Position numbers and translations under genes: made by a program. Source: CAYMKL01 sp964390805 (GTDB taxonomy: Bacteria > Chloroflexota > Anaerolineae > VGOG01). From it: 25,091 nt of DNA. The first letter of the stretch is position 1. Each line of letters starts with the position of its first letter. Location of the stretch: NCBI GenBank assembly GCA_964390805.1, contig CAYMKL010000101.1, positions 1-25,091 of the forward strand, read 5' to 3'. Under the pieces are notes generated by a model, which saw only the letters and a program-made list of their open reading frames with translations, did not search any database and was not told where the DNA came from. Shown here piece by piece: positions 6,628 through 13,066 of the stretch.

Positions 6628-8172
6628 ATGACACTACCCGATGAAATGCGTCGGTTAACCCGGCACTTCCTAGACGCTTACGACTTCCGGATGGCCGCGG
6701 TGGCCGATATCCGCACCGCAACGGCAGAGGAACTGGCCGAATACCGTACCGCCCACCAGGCTATGGCCGAAGAACAGCGAGAGCGCCTGGCTGAGGATCG
6801 CGACCGCCTGGCCTCCGACACAGCGGCCTTCATGGAGGAGACGCACGCGGCCAATCGGCAAATGGCCGCCGAACTCAGGGCGCATCTGGACGAGCAAGAG
6901 TCAGCGCGCCTGGCCCAAGCCGCCGAGGACGCCCAAGGGCGGATGGAGTACGTGGACAACTTGCGGGACTCGGTGACTAACCTGCTCAAGGAATTTGACG
7001 CCGCCCACCAGGCCATGGCCGTCGAGCAGCGAGAGCGCCTGGCTGAGGATCGCGACCGCCTAGCCTCCGACACGGCAGCCTTCATAGAAGAAACGCACGC
7101 CGCCAATCGGCAGATGGCCGCCGAACTCAGGGCGCATCTGGACGAGCAAGAGTCAGCGCGCCTGGCCCAAGCCGCCGAGGACGCCCAAGGGCGGATGGAG
7201 TACGTGGACAACCTGCGGGAATCAGTGGCTAGCCTGCTCGAGGAACTAGACGAGGCTCACCAAGCCATGTCAGAGGAGCTACGTCAGAAACTAGCTGAGG
7301 ATCGCGACCGCCTGGCCTCCGACACAGCGGCCTTCATGGAGGAGACACACGCCGCCAATCGGCAGATGGGTGCCGAGCTCAGGGCGCATCTGGACGAGCA
7401 AGAGTCAGCGCGCCTGGCCCAAGCCGCCGAGGACGGCCTAGAGCGGATGGAGTACGTGGATAAGCTGCGCAACGATACAGCAGCCTTCCTGAAGGAACTG
7501 GACGCTGCCCACCAGGCCATGGCCGAAGAACAGCGAGAGCGCCTGGCTGAGGATCGCGACCGCCTGACCTCCGACACAGCGGCCTTCATGGAAGAGACGC
7601 ACGCGGCCAATCGGCAAATGGCCGCCGAACTCAGGGCACGTCTGGACGAGCAAGAGTCGGCACGCCTGACCCAGGCTGCCGAAGACGCCCAAGAGCGGGC
7701 GGAGTACGTGGCCACGTTGAAATCCGACACGGCCACCATGCTGAACGACTTCCAGGCAGAGTTTGATGAGGCTCGGAGAGTGTGGAGCAGCTTTACCGCG
7801 CTTATGCGGCAGCGCAGGGCCAAGAAGGTGGTAGCCCCACCGTCCCCACCGCCGCCGCCTGTAGAAGTGGCGCCGCCCCCACCGCCAGTGGAGGCGGTGG
7901 CACCGCCGCCACCGCCCGTAGAAGAAGCGCCGCCCCCACTGCCGGTGGAGGAAGTGGCACCGCCGGCAGTGGAGGTAGCCCCCGATGATCTCACGACCAT
8001 CCGAGGGATCGGCGCCAGCATGCAGCAGCGCCTGAACGAGGCCGGGGTCTACACCTATGTTCAGTTGGCTGCAAGCACGACCGATGAGTTGCGCCAGGCT
8101 CTAGGGGCGGTAGCCCAACTGGCCAAAGTGGAGGAATGGATCGCGCAGGCCCGGGAACTGGCGCTGGGGTGA
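6628..8172 (+). CDS. gvpC: GvpC-like repeat protein with proline linker and helix-hairpin-helix-like tail
   Basis: This 514-residue protein begins with a short helical head (1-41), then four tandem repeats of exactly 84 residues (42-125, 126-209, 210-293, 294-377). Each repeat seems built from a 33-residue unit, an 18-residue partial unit and another 33-residue unit; the last resembles cyanobacterial GvpC repeats (ARLAQAAEDAQ.. against their ARIAQAEKQAQ..). GvpC binds the outside of the vesicle and stiffens it. After a charged segment comes a run of PPPPPVE repeats (about 403-451) and a C-terminal domain (452-514) with DDLTTIRGIGASMQQRL, typical of helix-hairpin-helix-like modules. ATG 6628 follows AAAGGAGGTGA. 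The GvpC assignment rests on repeat length, position after gvpA and remembered resemblance; the tail is unusual for GvpC. Confidence 0.75.
   Translation: MTLPDEMRRLTRHFLDAYDFRMAAVADIRTATAEELAEYRTAHQAMAEEQRERLAEDRDRLASDTAAFMEETHAANRQMAAELRAHLDEQESARLAQAAEDAQGRMEYVDNLRDSVTNLLKEFDAAHQAMAVEQRERLAEDRDRLASDTAAFIEETHAANRQMAAELRAHLDEQESARLAQAAEDAQGRMEYVDNLRESVASLLEELDEAHQAMSEELRQKLAEDRDRLASDTAAFMEETHAANRQMGAELRAHLDEQESARLAQAAEDGLERMEYVDKLRNDTAAFLKELDAAHQAMAEEQRERLAEDRDRLTSDTAAFMEETHAANRQMAAELRARLDEQESARLTQAAEDAQERAEYVATLKSDTATMLNDFQAEFDEARRVWSSFTALMRQRRAKKVVAPPSPPPPPVEVAPPPPPVEAVAPPPPPVEEAPPPLPVEEVAPPAVEVAPDDLTTIRGIGASMQQRLNEAGVYTYVQLAASTTDELRQALGAVAQLAKVEEWIAQARELALG
6751..7758 (+). repeat. four tandem 252-bp coding repeats
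   Basis: Repeat units start at 6751, 7003, 7255 and 7507, each exactly 252 bp. Units 1 and 2 are almost identical in DNA over the central 170 bp, which points to recent expansion or gene conversion. The copy number may vary between strains. Confidence 0.9.
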
Positions 8173-8187
8173 GAAGACGCCCCCCCG

Positions 8188-8282
8188 CTTTTGAGTAGAG
8201 GAGCGGAGGAGCAGGGGAACAGAGGAACGGGGAGAAATCCCTCCGCCCTGCACTCCAGCACTTCCGCACCTCTGCTCAAAAG
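8188..8282. repeat. imperfect inverted repeat with GGAGC-type filler
   Basis: CTTTTGAGTAGAGG at 8188-8201 pairs with CCTCTGCTCAAAAG at 8269-8282 with one mismatch. Between them lie short GAGGAGC/GGGGAAC words that recur near 11070, 21000 and 22160. It sits just after the gvpC-like stop and before a new promoter, so it may act as a transcription boundary, but there is no T-run. Confidence 0.5.
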
Positions 8283-8313
8283 ACACCCCCCTGAAATCCC
8301 GTGAGGGATCAAT

Positions 8314-8342
8314 TTGACAGGGGGCGCTTTTTGTGCTACAAT
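8314..8342 (+). promoter_or_regulatory. internal sigma70 promoter ahead of the second transcription block
   Basis: A consensus TTGACA at 8314-8319 and TACAAT at 8337-8342 are separated by exactly 17 bp. A further TATAAT occurs at 8353-8358. The gene at 8388 starts about 40 nt downstream of the predicted start point. This promoter has its own -35 box, unlike that of gvpA, so accessory genes could be expressed constitutively. Confidence 0.75.
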
Positions 8343-8373
8343 ATCTGCTAGATATAATGCTAGGCATTGTAGC
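8335..8373. promoter_or_regulatory. inverted repeat overlapping the -10 box, possible operator
   Basis: GCTACAAT at 8335-8342 is inverted at 8366-8373 (ATTGTAGC) with a 23-bp spacer, so the left arm contains the whole -10 box. Inside is a second small palindrome ATATC-N5-GATAT. Placement over the -10 and the leader suits a repressor site or a leader hairpin; the regulator is unknown. Confidence 0.45.
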
Positions 8374-8387
8374 GCAAAGGAGTTGCC

Positions 8388-9206
8388 ATGTACCTGGCGA
8401 CCAGAAGGATCCGCTCCGCCGGACGCACCAGCGGAAGCATCGAGATCACCCTGCCGGCCCAACTGCAGCTGCTGGAGGGCATAAAATGCCGCCTGATGGT
8501 GCGAGATGGCTCCAGGCCAGAGATCGTGTTGCAGCCAGACCTCTCCGCCGCCCAGACCCTCTTCGACGCCCTGTGGCAGAAGCTGAGCCTGGGCCTGGGA
8601 GAAATTGACGAGATAGGCGATTTCTCCCCCGCTGATTTCACCTTGGCCTTCTTCCCCCCTCGCCACTGGCAAGAGCGGCCTCCCCTGGCCTACGCCGATG
8701 CCCTGACCGTCCTTCGTCAGCGGCCCCTCGCCCCATCCCCCCTCTCTCGACCCTTCGACTTGGCTCAGGGCAAGCGTTGGGAGAGGGGGAGGGGGACGCA
8801 GGGGGGAGGGGGTGAGGGCGAGGGCGCCCTGTCCCGGCTGTTGGCCTTCCTGGCCGTGGCCGCCAGCTACCGGCTCGGCTTAAATGGGAATCTGGCCCTG
8901 GCCTTCGGCGATGCCGTGGCCTATCTCATCGCCGGCACCCCGGCGGGGCTGGGCACCGACTTCGAGCGAGGGATGGCCCATCGGACTTTCTGGGGCGACG
9001 GCCGTGCGGAGCAGCCCCTGGGCTCCCCCTTCGACGACCGAGCCTGGCAGCAAGCCCGGCCCGGCTTCCGGCGGGTCTATGATCAGTTTCGCACCTGGCA
9101 GGAGGACCCCGAGGTCTATGCTGCCGCCCGCGAAAAATGGTACCGGGCGCTGACGTTGGAGATGGGGGTGCAGGCATCATCAGTAGAAGAGTATGTTAGC
9201 AGATAG
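8388..9206 (+). CDS. unrecognised protein between gvpC-like gene and gvpN
   Basis: I do not recognise the family of this 272-residue protein. It starts MYLATRRIRSAGRTSGSIEI and has a beta-rich N-terminal stretch containing IKCRLMVRDGSRPEIVLQPD, a helical middle and an acidic C-terminus. No signal peptide or membrane helix is obvious. Residues about 111-145 (from RPLAPSPLSRPFD to the Gly/Arg-rich run) are encoded by a palindromic repeat insertion at about 8726-8822, probably an unstructured loop. The ATG is preceded by AAAGGAG. It is the first gene after the internal promoter and is likely co-transcribed with gvpN, so a role in vesicle assembly is plausible but unproven. Confidence 0.75.
   Translation: MYLATRRIRSAGRTSGSIEITLPAQLQLLEGIKCRLMVRDGSRPEIVLQPDLSAAQTLFDALWQKLSLGLGEIDEIGDFSPADFTLAFFPPRHWQERPPLAYADALTVLRQRPLAPSPLSRPFDLAQGKRWERGRGTQGGGGEGEGALSRLLAFLAVAASYRLGLNGNLALAFGDAVAYLIAGTPAGLGTDFERGMAHRTFWGDGRAEQPLGSPFDDRAWQQARPGFRRVYDQFRTWQEDPEVYAAAREKWYRALTLEMGVQASSVEEYVSR
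8726..8822. repeat. palindromic repeat insertion inside a coding sequence
   Basis: The left half is C-rich (CCCCATCCCCCCTCTCTC) and the right half is its G-rich counterpart (TTGGGAGAGGGGGAGGGGG). Between them is the REP-like word CCTTCGACTTGGCTCAGGG at about 8751-8769. The reading frame of the host gene is kept through the whole insertion. Confidence 0.65.
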
Positions 9207-9232
9207 TAACTCGATAATGTTAGATTCCGACC

Positions 9233-9319
9233 GTCATTGCGAGGAGCGGAGCGACGAAGCAATCTCCACCGTTGCTTGCAATTGAAGGCGGGAGATTGCT
9301 TCGCTACGCTCGCAATGAC
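9233..9319. repeat. palindromic miniature element (GTCATTGCGAGG type)
   Basis: GTCATTGCGAGGAGCGGAGC begins at 9233 and its near-complement GCTACGCTCGCAATGAC ends at 9319. Both arms also share GAAGCAATCTCC/GGGAGATTGCTTC. The 87-bp element fills most of the gap between the unknown gene and gvpN. Very similar palindromes are widespread in unrelated bacterial genomes, to my knowledge. It has no coding potential. Confidence 0.8.
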
Positions 9320-9387
9320 ATCATCCGTTCGCTGCCCTTGCAATGGCAAATTTAACATTGTCAAGGCAATAATTTAAGGAGACAAAT

Positions 9388-10326
9388 ATGACAGTTGCAG
9401 GAAGAACCGCAATCGAGGGGGCGCCGACCGCGTTATCCGTGCGGCCTCGGCCCGACTTCGTGGAGACGCCCACCATCAAGGAGATGACTGAGCGATCCCT
9501 GGCCTACCTGGCCGCTGGCTTTCCCGTTCACTTCCGCGGCCCGGCTGGCACGGGCAAGACCACCCTGGCCCTCCACGTGGCCGCCAAGTTGGGACGCCCG
9601 GTGATGCTCATCGCTGGCGACGAAGAGTTCGCCACCTCGGACCTCATCGGCGGCCAGTACGGCTACCGCTACCGCAAGGTCATTGACCGCTTCATCCACT
9701 CCGTCCTCAAGTACGAAGAGGACGCCGTCCAGCGCTGGGTGGATCACCGCCTGACCACCGCCTGCCGCGAGGGCTTCACCCTGATCTACGACGAGTTCAC
9801 CCGCTCCCGGCCCGAAGCCAACAACGTCCTCCTGGGCGTGCTGGAGGAGCAATTGCTTGTCCTGCCCACCATGAGCCGCAACGATGCCTACATCAAGGTG
9901 CACCCTGAGTTCCGGGCCATCTTCACCAGCAACCCCCAGGAGTACGCCGGCGTCCACGAGGCCCAGGACGCCCTCAGCGACCGGCTGGTGACTATGGACC
10001 TGGACTTCTATGACCGGGATACGGAGATCACCATCACCGCCGCCCGTTCCGGCCTGCCGCCGGAGGAGGCGGCCAAGATCGTTGACCTGGTGCGGGATTT
10101 CCGGGCTTCAGGGGAGTACGATCAGACCCCCACCTTAAGGTCTGGCATCATGATCGCCAAAGTGACCGTCATGCAGGATCTGCAGCCATCGGCCCAGAAT
10201 CCGCGCTTCGTGCAAATCTGCCTGGACCTGCTGGAGTCCAAGACCGCCTTCACCAGCCAGTCCCGGGAGCGGCGCCCCCAGCAGCGCAAAATGCTGCTCA
10301 GCCTGATCGAGCACCATTGCGGCTGA
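9388..10326 (+). CDS. gvpN: gas vesicle AAA+ ATPase GvpN
   Basis: GvpN is a MoxR-like AAA+ ATPase needed for normal vesicle growth. The Walker A motif GPAGTGKT is at residues 51-58, followed by the family-typical GDEEFATSDLIGG, then Walker B in FTLIYDEFTRSRPE, sensor 1 in FRAIFTSNPQEYAGVH and an Arg-bearing ALSDRLVTMDLD. The length of 312 residues is usual for the family. ATG 9388 follows AAGGAGA. It is separated from the preceding gene by a palindromic element and followed by a heptamer repeat array that begins within its last codons. Confidence 0.96.
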   Translation: MTVAGRTAIEGAPTALSVRPRPDFVETPTIKEMTERSLAYLAAGFPVHFRGPAGTGKTTLALHVAAKLGRPVMLIAGDEEFATSDLIGGQYGYRYRKVIDRFIHSVLKYEEDAVQRWVDHRLTTACREGFTLIYDEFTRSRPEANNVLLGVLEEQLLVLPTMSRNDAYIKVHPEFRAIFTSNPQEYAGVHEAQDALSDRLVTMDLDFYDRDTEITITAARSGLPPEEAAKIVDLVRDFRASGEYDQTPTLRSGIMIAKVTVMQDLQPSAQNPRFVQICLDLLESKTAFTSQSRERRPQQRKMLLSLIEHHCG

Positions 10327-10387
10327 TAGCAGATGGCAGATGGCAGATGGCAGATGGCAGATGGACTATCAGCCACGGCTATCAGTT
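10321..10387. repeat. heptamer tandem repeat array (GATGGCA / ATCAGCC)
   Basis: Four to five head-to-tail GGCAGAT heptamers are followed by inverse-oriented ACTATCAGCC and GGCTATCAG, so the array can fold into a hairpin. It spans the gvpN stop codon. Confidence 0.85.
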
Positions 10388-10416
10388 GCTCCCCAGCAGA
10401 AAGGAGTAGGATCGGG

Positions 10417-10785
10417 ATGAAGCCCAGAGGCATGCACGATATCGCCACCGCCCAGAGTCTCATCAATCGCTCCGTGCCAGCCACCCGGGCCCAGATGGTG
10501 GCCCAATTGGCCCGCATGGAGCACGAGAGGGAGCGGCTGGAGAGAGAGCTGAACGTGTGGGCCGGCAAGCAGAAACAGACCGAGGGGCGCTTGCAGCAGG
10601 TCCGACGGCACATCACACTGCTGCAAGGGGCCTTGAATGAATCGTCCGCTGCCTTTCCTGAGTCATACCCTGAGCGAAGTCGAAGGGGAAGCCGAAGGGA
10701 CCGCCGACCGCCGTCGGCCGAGGGATCCAGCGAGGATAGCAAACAAGAGGCGACTACCTGGCAAGAGATCGCGCTGGAGTACTAG
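10417..10785 (+). CDS. small coiled-coil protein of the gvp cluster
   Basis: The product has 122 residues. A long charged helix (about 28-75, AQLARMEHERERLERELNVW) predicts a coiled coil, followed by a low-complexity Arg/Ser region and a short tail ending in LEY. The gene at 18119 has the same layout and the same final EY, so they may be distant relatives. The low-complexity part (about 82-106) coincides with a REP-like repeat at 10661-10700. ATG 10417 is supported by AAAGGAG; a longer frame exists but its first 28 codons translate the heptamer array and are rejected. No family recognised. A structural or adaptor role in vesicle assembly is a guess. Confidence 0.75.
   Translation: MKPRGMHDIATAQSLINRSVPATRAQMVAQLARMEHERERLERELNVWAGKQKQTEGRLQQVRRHITLLQGALNESSAAFPESYPERSRRGSRRDRRPPSAEGSSEDSKQEATTWQEIALEY
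10661..10700. repeat. REP-like repeat inside a coding sequence
   Basis: ACCCTGAGCGAAGTCGAAGG and the adjacent GGAAGCCGAAGGGAC are members of the CTCAG/TCGA family. They encode SYPERSRRGSRR in frame within the coiled-coil gene. Confidence 0.65.
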
Positions 10786-10793
10786 CTAACCGA

Positions 10794-10858
10794 CAGCAGA
10801 TGGCAGATAGCAAATGGTGGATGAAAACTATCGGCCATCAGCTATCAGCCATTAGCCA
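10794..10858. repeat. heptamer tandem repeat array
   Basis: GCAGATGGCAGATAGCAAATGG is followed by the opposite-strand words CTATCGGCCATCAGCTATCAGCCATTAGCC, giving another potential stem-loop in an intergenic gap. Confidence 0.8.
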
Positions 10859-10881
10859 AACTTCTTTTAAGGAGGATGATC

Positions 10882-11070
10882 ATGAGTGGTTTCGGCGCCC
10901 TGTGGCGTATCCGGACGCGCAAGCACATTCGCACCATGCGTTCCATCCCCACCAGCACCGGGCCTGTGCGGGCGGCCTGGCCAAGGCATCAGGAAGCGGA
11001 GCTTCGGATGTTGGAGGAGGAACGGCTGAAAGCTCGCCGGGCTGAGCACGAAAAACGGCGAGACGATTGA
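10882..11070 (+). CDS. short basic helical protein
   Basis: The 62-residue product starts MSGFGALWRIRTRKHIRTMR, an Arg- and Trp-rich amphipathic segment, and ends in a highly charged helix (EAELRMLEEERLKARRAEHE). I recognise no family. The strong AAGGAGGATGATC upstream fits ATG 10882 better than the in-frame ATG at 10876, which would lie too close to the ribosome-binding site. The N-terminus might bind a surface or nucleic acid. It shares the basic N-terminal flavour of the gene at 11683. The good ribosome-binding site and position inside the cluster favour a real gene. Confidence 0.65.
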   Translation: MSGFGALWRIRTRKHIRTMRSIPTSTGPVRAAWPRHQEAELRMLEEERLKARRAEHEKRRDD

Positions 11071-11141
11071 GCGGAGGTGCCAGGGAACGGAGGGGCAGGG
11101 GAGCGAGGAACAAACGAAATTGGAGGTAGAGAGGTAAAGAG

Positions 11142-11681
11142 ATGACAGAGAGAAAGGAAAGGGAAACGACAGAGGAGGCCAAAGTTACCTTTGATCTGGG
11201 CTTCGGCGGCCTGTTCAAGGGCCTGGGCAACTTCATTGACTTGCTGGGGGGTATGATCGAGACGGGCGAGGAGGAGGTCGCCCGCAGCGGCGAGTTCCGC
11301 GTCAAGGGGCTGGGCGACAAAGGCCGGGGCGTCTACGGCTTCAGCGTCCGCTCCGGCATCGGGGGCATCCCGCGGGTGGAGCGCTTCGGCAATATCCGTA
11401 CCACCGAGGAGGGGCCAGTGGTGGCCGAGGTACGGGAACCCCTGGTGGATGTTTTCGACGAGGAGCAGGAGATCGTTATCGCGGCCGAACTGCCCGGCGT
11501 GGCCGAGGAGGAAGTGCACATCGAAATCCAGGACGACATCCTCTCCCTGAAGACCACCGGCGAGCGCAAGTACGCCAAGGAGATCCTGCTGCCTGGCCAG
11601 GCAGATGCGGCGACGCTGCAGAAGGCCTACAAAAACGGCATCCTGGAGCTCCGCCTGAAAAAGATCAAAGCAGAGGAGTGA
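11142..11681 (+). CDS. gvpH: Hsp20-like gas vesicle protein GvpH
   Basis: The C-terminal half (about 95-177) is an alpha-crystallin/Hsp20 fold: REPLVDVFDEEQEIVIAAEL, PGVAEEEVHIEIQDDILSL, and the closing YKNGILELRLKK. The N-terminal half has a Gly-rich hydrophobic segment (FDLGFGGLFKGLGNFIDLL) followed by VKGLGDKGRGVYGFSVR. This layout is that of GvpH, an accessory protein thought to act as a chaperone in vesicle formation. The family is best known from haloarchaea, but related proteins occur in bacterial clusters. The start is preceded by GAGGTAAAGAG. It is followed after 1 nt by the next gene, so the two are translationally coupled. Confidence 0.88.
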   Translation: MTERKERETTEEAKVTFDLGFGGLFKGLGNFIDLLGGMIETGEEEVARSGEFRVKGLGDKGRGVYGFSVRSGIGGIPRVERFGNIRTTEEGPVVAEVREPLVDVFDEEQEIVIAAELPGVAEEEVHIEIQDDILSLKTTGERKYAKEILLPGQADAATLQKAYKNGILELRLKKIKAEE

Positions 11682-11682
11682 A

Positions 11683-12027
11683 ATGGGGACGAGAGCGCGC
11701 AGCATGCGCGACCTCTGGAATGAAGAGCGAGCCCAGCGAAAGGCGAAGCGCAGAATGAGACGCTTCGCCTGGCGGTGGGTCCCGATGCCGCCGCTAGTTG
11801 GCGCTGCGGTTCCGCCCGAAATGGCGACGCGCCGGCCAGCGCCTCCCCCTCACCCTGCTGCTCCACCTATCGAGATCGAGACGCCCTACGTCAGCCCCCT
11901 GGAGGAGGTCGCGCTGGACACCAACATCGAGCGCGCGGGGGTGGTGGACGAGGTCGCCTCGGACATTGATCGGGCGGCGGAACTGCTACGAAGCCTGGGC
12001 AAAAGGTCTGGTGAAAGGACAATCTGA
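11683..12027 (+). CDS. unrecognised basic/proline-rich small protein
   Basis: The 114-residue protein has a very basic N-terminus (MRDLWNEERAQRKAKRRMRR), a Trp/Pro-rich middle (VPMPPLVGAA..RRPAPPPHPAAPP) and an acidic amphipathic C-terminal helix (LDTNIERAGVVDEVASDIDR). No family recognised. Its start lies 1 nt after the gvpH stop, with GAGGAG inside the gvpH end, and its stop is 1 nt before the actin-like gene, so it is sandwiched in a translationally coupled trio. The coupling suggests matched production with GvpH and the actin-like protein, and a linker or adaptor role is possible. Confidence 0.75.
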   Translation: MGTRARSMRDLWNEERAQRKAKRRMRRFAWRWVPMPPLVGAAVPPEMATRRPAPPPHPAAPPIEIETPYVSPLEEVALDTNIERAGVVDEVASDIDRAAELLRSLGKRSGERTI

Positions 12028-12028
12028 G

Positions 12029-13066
12029 ATGGCTGAACAGAAAGCCAAGAGTAAGAAGCAAGCAGAGCGCCAAAAGGGCAAGGGCCTCGACGTGGGCACG
12101 GCCTTCATCGTGTGCGCCGAGCAAAAGGGAGACGTGGTCAGCTTCCGCTCCCAGCGAGATGGCTTCTTCGAGGTCGAGTACGGCGAGTTTGCCAGAGAGA
12201 TGCTGACCAGGGCCGGGGTGAATTACATCCAGAAGGGCGATAGCCTCTACGTGGTGGGGGACGAGGCTCTGGAGTTCGCCAACGTCTTCAACCGCGAGAT
12301 GCGGCGGCCCTTGCACAGCGGTGTGCTCAGCCCCACAGAGCGGGAGGCCCTGCCCATGGTGGAGTTGGTGATCCAGCGCGTCATCGGTGAGCCCAGACAG
12401 CCGGGCGAGATCGCCTACTTCTCCGTGCCAGACCGGCCCGTTGACGCAGAGCTGGACGTCGTATATCACGAGAAGATCGTGCAGGAGATGCTGGTGAAGC
12501 TGGGCTACGAGGCCAAGCCCATCAACGAGGGGCTGGCGGTGGTCTTCTCTGAACTGGCCGACGAGAACTTCACCGGCATTGGACTTTCCTTTGGCAGTGG
12601 GCTGGTGAATATGTGCCTGGCCTTCATGTCCGTGTCCGTGGTCTCTTTCAGTGTGACCAGGGCCGGCGATTGGATAGATCACCAGGTTGCCATGGCCATG
12701 GGTGAAACTGCCACCCGCATCTGCGCCATCAAGGAGTCAACCTTCGACCTGACGAAGACAGAAGGGGTATCGCGCATCGAGAAAGCCCTTTCCATCTACT
12801 ACGACGCCCTCATTGACTACGTCCTGGCCCACATGAAGCGAGAGCTGGAAGCATCGGAGAGGACGCCACAGGTGCAAAAGCCCCTGACCATCATCATATC
12901 CGGCGGCTCGGCCATGCCCCAGGGCTTCCACCCCAGGTTTGAGGAGAGGCTGAGAGCGACGAGCCTGCCGGTGCCCATCGGAGAAGTACGCCTGGCTGCC
13001 CAGCCGTTGTACAGCGTGGCCAAGGGTGCCCTGGTCGCCGCCCGCGCCGATGAAAGCAAGAGATAG
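12029..13066 (+). CDS. actin/MreB-like ASKHA-fold ATPase-like protein in gvp cluster
   Basis: This 345-residue protein has the ordered motifs of the actin-MreB-Hsp70 superfamily: phosphate-1 LDVGTAFIV (Asp21), connect motif PINEGLAVVFSEL with Glu167, phosphate-2 region GIGLSFGSGLVN (184-194), RAGDWIDHQVA (211-221, like the AGD.MD of MreB), ATRICAIKES (like MreB AERIK) and the adenosine motif IIISGGSAMPQGF (288-300). The usual phosphate-2 Asp is replaced by Ser187, so nucleotide hydrolysis may be altered. The basic N-terminal leader lies before the fold. Length fits MreB/ParM-type proteins. It could form a filament that positions vesicles or could be an Hsp70-fold partner. ATG 12029 is chosen with AAAGGA upstream; a longer frame overlaps the previous gene and is rejected. 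No such gene is in the standard gvp set I know. Confidence 0.8.
   Translation: MAEQKAKSKKQAERQKGKGLDVGTAFIVCAEQKGDVVSFRSQRDGFFEVEYGEFAREMLTRAGVNYIQKGDSLYVVGDEALEFANVFNREMRRPLHSGVLSPTEREALPMVELVIQRVIGEPRQPGEIAYFSVPDRPVDAELDVVYHEKIVQEMLVKLGYEAKPINEGLAVVFSELADENFTGIGLSFGSGLVNMCLAFMSVSVVSFSVTRAGDWIDHQVAMAMGETATRICAIKESTFDLTKTEGVSRIEKALSIYYDALIDYVLAHMKRELEASERTPQVQKPLTIIISGGSAMPQGFHPRFEERLRATSLPVPIGEVRLAAQPLYSVAKGALVAARADESKR

Noticed and set aside
7284..8021. Minus-strand Ser/Gly-rich open frame opposite the GvpC-like gene
   Set aside because: Its repeats are the complement of the 252-bp coding repeats; low-complexity shadow.
10321..10387. Possible CRISPR array from regular GATGGCA repeats
   Set aside because: Unit is 7 bp with no spacers and no cas genes nearby.
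11798..12028. Longer N-terminus for the actin-like protein
   Set aside because: It would overlap the whole second half of the upstream gene, and the actin-fold motifs begin only after ATG 12029.
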